DNA of 33,415 nucleotides, taken from NCBI RefSeq assembly GCF_001896955.1, contig NZ_MKRN01000209.1:1-33415 (forward strand), given 5' to 3'. Positions 31,266 to 33,415 of the stretch are shown in pieces. Every line of letters begins with the position of its first letter. Position 1 is the first letter of the stretch. This DNA is from Nitrobacter sp. 62-13 (GTDB taxonomy: Bacteria; Pseudomonadota; Alphaproteobacteria; Rhizobiales; Xanthobacteraceae). The translations under genes and the position numbers were made by a program. The notes beneath the pieces are model-generated. The model saw only the letters and a program-made list of their open reading frames with translations, was not told where the DNA came from and searched no databases.

Positions 31266-33415
31266 TCACGCTCCCTCTCCCCGATCCTTCCCCGCAAAGG
31301 GGGAAGGAGACAAAGCCAGCCGGAAGGCATTCTCCACGATCCGCAGGCCGACCTCGCCGCCGAGCGACATCAGCGATTCGGGATGAAACTGCACGCCGCC
31401 GACCGGCAACGTCCTGTGCTCGATCGCCATCGGCACACCGTCGTCCGTCGTCGCGGTCACCTCCAGCACGTCGGGCATGCCCTCGCGCTCGACATACAGC
31501 GAATGATAGCGGCCGATCACGATCTCGTTCGGCAGATTGCGCATCAAGCGTCCGCCGCGATTCTGCACGCGCGACGGGCGGCCGTGCGCCGGCTGCGAGA
31601 GCTGGCCGAGCCGGCCGCCGAAATACTCGCCGATTCCCTGCACGCCGAGGCAGACGCCGAACACCGGCAGTTTCTTCTCCAGCGCGGTGCCGATGGTTTT
31701 GGCCATGCCGAAATCCTCGGGCCGGCCGGGACCGGGCGACAGCACCAGCAGGTCGTAGTTCCGCGTGTTCAGCATATCCTGCGCGTGGACATAGCGCACC
31801 ACCGTGACGCGCGCGCCGACCTGACGGAAATAATCCGCCAGCATGTGCACGAAGCTGTCGTCGTGATCGATCAGCAGCACGCGCTTGCCGGAGCCGGTCG
31901 CGTCGGGCGCCACCGCCGAGAGCGGCTTCGGCGCGTCGCCGCGCAGCGCCTGGAACAGCGCGGCCGCCTTGGTCTGGCATTCGCGGTCCTCAAGCTCGGC
32001 CTTGCTATCGAACAGGCAGGTCGCGCCGACGCGCACCTCCGCGAGCCCGTCCTTCATGCGGATGGTGCGGATGGTCAGGCCGGTGTTGATCGAGCCGTCG
32101 AACCCGACGAGGCCGAACGCGCCGGCGTACCAGCGCCGCGCCGAGCGTTCGTTGTCCTCGACGAACTGCATCGCCCACTTTTTCGGCGCGCCGGTCACCG
32201 TCACCGCCCAGGCGTGGGTGAGGAATGCATCGAGCGCATCGAAGCCGGGCCGCAAGATGCCCTCGACGTGGTCGACGGTGTGAAACAGCTTCGAGTAGGT
32301 CTCGATCTGACGCCGCGCCAGCACCTTGATCGTTCCCGGCATGCAGATGCGCGCCTTGTCGTTGCGATCGACGTCGGTGCACATGTTGAGCTCGAACTCG
32401 TCCTTCTCCGAGTTGAGCAATTCGCGGATCTGCTCGGCGTCGCCGATCGCATCGGCGCCGCGCGCGATGGTGCCGGAGATCGGGCAGGTCTCGATCCGGC
32501 GGCCGTCGCTGCGCACGAACATTTCCGGCGAAGCGGAAACCAGGAATTCGCCGTCGCCGAGATTGACGAGACCGCCATAGGGCGACGGATTGATCCGGCA
32601 CAGCCGTTGGAACACTTCGGCCGGCGAGCGCTCGCAGGGCTCCGCGAACAGCTGCCCGGGCACCGCCTCGAACAGGTCGCCGCGCGCGAACGCGGCGCGC
32701 GCCGTTTCCACCGTGGCCTGATACTCGCCGGGGGCGTGATCGGTGAAACCCTGCCGCCCCGACCTGGCATAGACGCTATCGGGCGTGTCGTGCGGAAGGC
32801 CCGCGGTCGAACGGCCCTTCCACGCGAAATCGTAGGACAGCACGACGCCGCGGCCGGTGGCGCGGTCGTAGGCCAGCAGGCGATCCGGGACGAACAGCAC
32901 GATGTCGCGCTGGTCGGCCTCGCGCGCGCGCTTCTGCACCAGATCTTCCATCTGGAACACGAGGTCGTAGGCGAACGCTCCATAGAGGCCGAGCATGGGA
33001 TCGGCGTCCGATGCGAACGCCGCCACCAGCGCGCGCACCAGCGACATCACGCTGGCGCGCCGGGTGCGCTGATCCTCCTCCACCGGCGCATCGCCGCGCA
33101 GGATGTGGCCGGCGATGCGGAGCGCGGTGCTTTCGGTGACCACGGCACAGGGTTCGCTCAGAGCCTCGCTCAGGAAGGCGATCAGCACCTCGCCGCGGGC
33201 ATTGGTGGCCTCAATGGAAAAATTCAGACCCGTGGTTTCGATCCTGAGCGGCGGATCCGCGAAACCGAGGTCGAAACTCTCATAACGTCCCGGCACCGTC
33301 GTGCCCGACGACAGCACCAGGCCGCGGCGGCGATCGAGCAGGTCGATCAGGTCGTCGAGCCGCCTGCCGCCGGTAAAATGCTCGATCGACCGGCTGACGG
33401 CGAGACCGCCGGCGG
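31266..33415 (-). CDS. trpE(G): Fused anthranilate synthase TrpE(G), 5' end outside the window
   Basis: A single chain that converts chorismate and glutamine to anthranilate, the first step of tryptophan synthesis. The frame is open to the window edge (about 715 residues visible). The sequence before GTG 33317 (GGLAVSRSIEHFTG...LDDLIDLLDRRRG) is typical TrpE(G), so the start lies beyond 33415. The TrpE part has PISGTIARGADAIGD, DVDRNDKARIC and VTGAPKKWAMQFVE. The glutamine amidotransferase part has LLIDHDDSFVHMLADYF, LSPGPGRPEDFGM, catalytic Cys in VFGVCLGVQGIGEYFGG and QFHPESLMSLGG. The fusion is known in rhizobia. The last residues (LSPSPFAGKDRGEGA) are read through a repeat. Confidence 0.95.
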   Translation of the reverse strand, partial: AGGLAVSRSIEHFTGGRRLDDLIDLLDRRRGLVLSSGTTVPGRYESFDLGFADPPLRIETTGLNFSIEATNARGEVLIAFLSEALSEPCAVVTESTALRIAGHILRGDAPVEEDQRTRRASVMSLVRALVAAFASDADPMLGLYGAFAYDLVFQMEDLVQKRAREADQRDIVLFVPDRLLAYDRATGRGVVLSYDFAWKGRSTAGLPHDTPDSVYARSGRQGFTDHAPGEYQATVETARAAFARGDLFEAVPGQLFAEPCERSPAEVFQRLCRINPSPYGGLVNLGDGEFLVSASPEMFVRSDGRRIETCPISGTIARGADAIGDAEQIRELLNSEKDEFELNMCTDVDRNDKARICMPGTIKVLARRQIETYSKLFHTVDHVEGILRPGFDALDAFLTHAWAVTVTGAPKKWAMQFVEDNERSARRWYAGAFGLVGFDGSINTGLTIRTIRMKDGLAEVRVGATCLFDSKAELEDRECQTKAAALFQALRGDAPKPLSAVAPDATGSGKRVLLIDHDDSFVHMLADYFRQVGARVTVVRYVHAQDMLNTRNYDLLVLSPGPGRPEDFGMAKTIGTALEKKLPVFGVCLGVQGIGEYFGGRLGQLSQPAHGRPSRVQNRGGRLMRNLPNEIVIGRYHSLYVEREGMPDVLEVTATTDDGVPMAIEHRTLPVGGVQFHPESLMSLGGEVGLRIVENAFRLALSPSPFAGKDRGEGA
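31285..31308. repeat. Hairpin overlapping the 3' end of trpE(G)
   Basis: TCCTTCCCC (31285-31293) and GGGGAAGGA (31300-31308) form a perfect 9-bp stem with a 6-nt loop, inside the last codons of trpE(G). It resembles a common C/T-rich intergenic hairpin. Confidence 0.6.

Overview
This is a GC-rich, densely coded chromosomal segment. It carries single-copy housekeeping genes in an arrangement typical of Rhizobiales: a CcrM-type cell-cycle methyltransferase, a fused TrpE(G), a divergent mutY / DUF721 / dsbA-like / smc block, and a SplB-like radical SAM protein beside rnhB. The protein sequences and the intergenic repeats look most like Bradyrhizobium, Rhodopseudomonas or Nitrobacter (family Nitrobacteraceae). 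I cannot fix the genus by eye. I see no rRNA, tRNA, prophage, intact IS, CRISPR array or integrated plasmid.

Layout. 1-3.6 kb (minus strand): glyQ, a small membrane protein, an S49 peptidase, a TrmN6-like methyltransferase and a DUF2007 protein that overlaps it. 3.75-5.8 kb: polyprenyl diphosphate synthase (plus) converging on ispE (minus), so two isoprenoid genes face each other. 5.9-9.5 kb: an exported TPR protein and ETF-ubiquinone oxidoreductase (minus). 9.7-12 kb: a family-4-like uracil-DNA glycosylase (plus) converging on a GT39-like membrane glycosyltransferase. 12.1-15.9 kb (minus): rnhB, the radical SAM protein, a MoaB/MogA protein and a YpfJ-type zinc metallopeptidase. 16.4-18.4 kb (plus): ccrM and a GST-like protein, ending in a good terminator that faces mutY. 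19.75-25 kb (plus): DUF721/DciA-like, a DsbA-like protein and smc. 25.1-28.7 kb: an Rsm22-like methyltransferase, DUF454 (minus), lemA and an M48 peptidase. 28.9-30.5 kb: two tandem ParA-like P-loop proteins. 30.5 kb to the end (minus): apt and trpE(G), whose 5' end lies outside the window.

No single large novel system is present. The most interesting signals are four. (1) Two adjacent ParA-like proteins share landmarks at identical residue numbers, but the second has lost the KGG of the deviant Walker A. (2) The ccrM control region holds a CtrA-like half-site pair, a 22-bp-period direct repeat, and two GAGTC sites, one of them abutting the start codon. (3) The uracil-DNA glycosylase lacks two of the four expected iron-sulfur cysteines. 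(4) Intergenic palindromes of several families are common, including a tandem pair of CTAG-bounded elements in front of the dsbA-like gene.

Functionally the window combines translation (glyQ, TrmN6-like, Rsm22-like), DNA repair and chromosome maintenance (UDG, rnhB, mutY, DUF721, smc, ccrM, ParA-like pair), envelope and redox quality control (S49, YpfJ-like, M48/LemA, DsbA-like, GST), and core metabolism (isoprenoids, ETF-QO, molybdenum cofactor, purine salvage, tryptophan).
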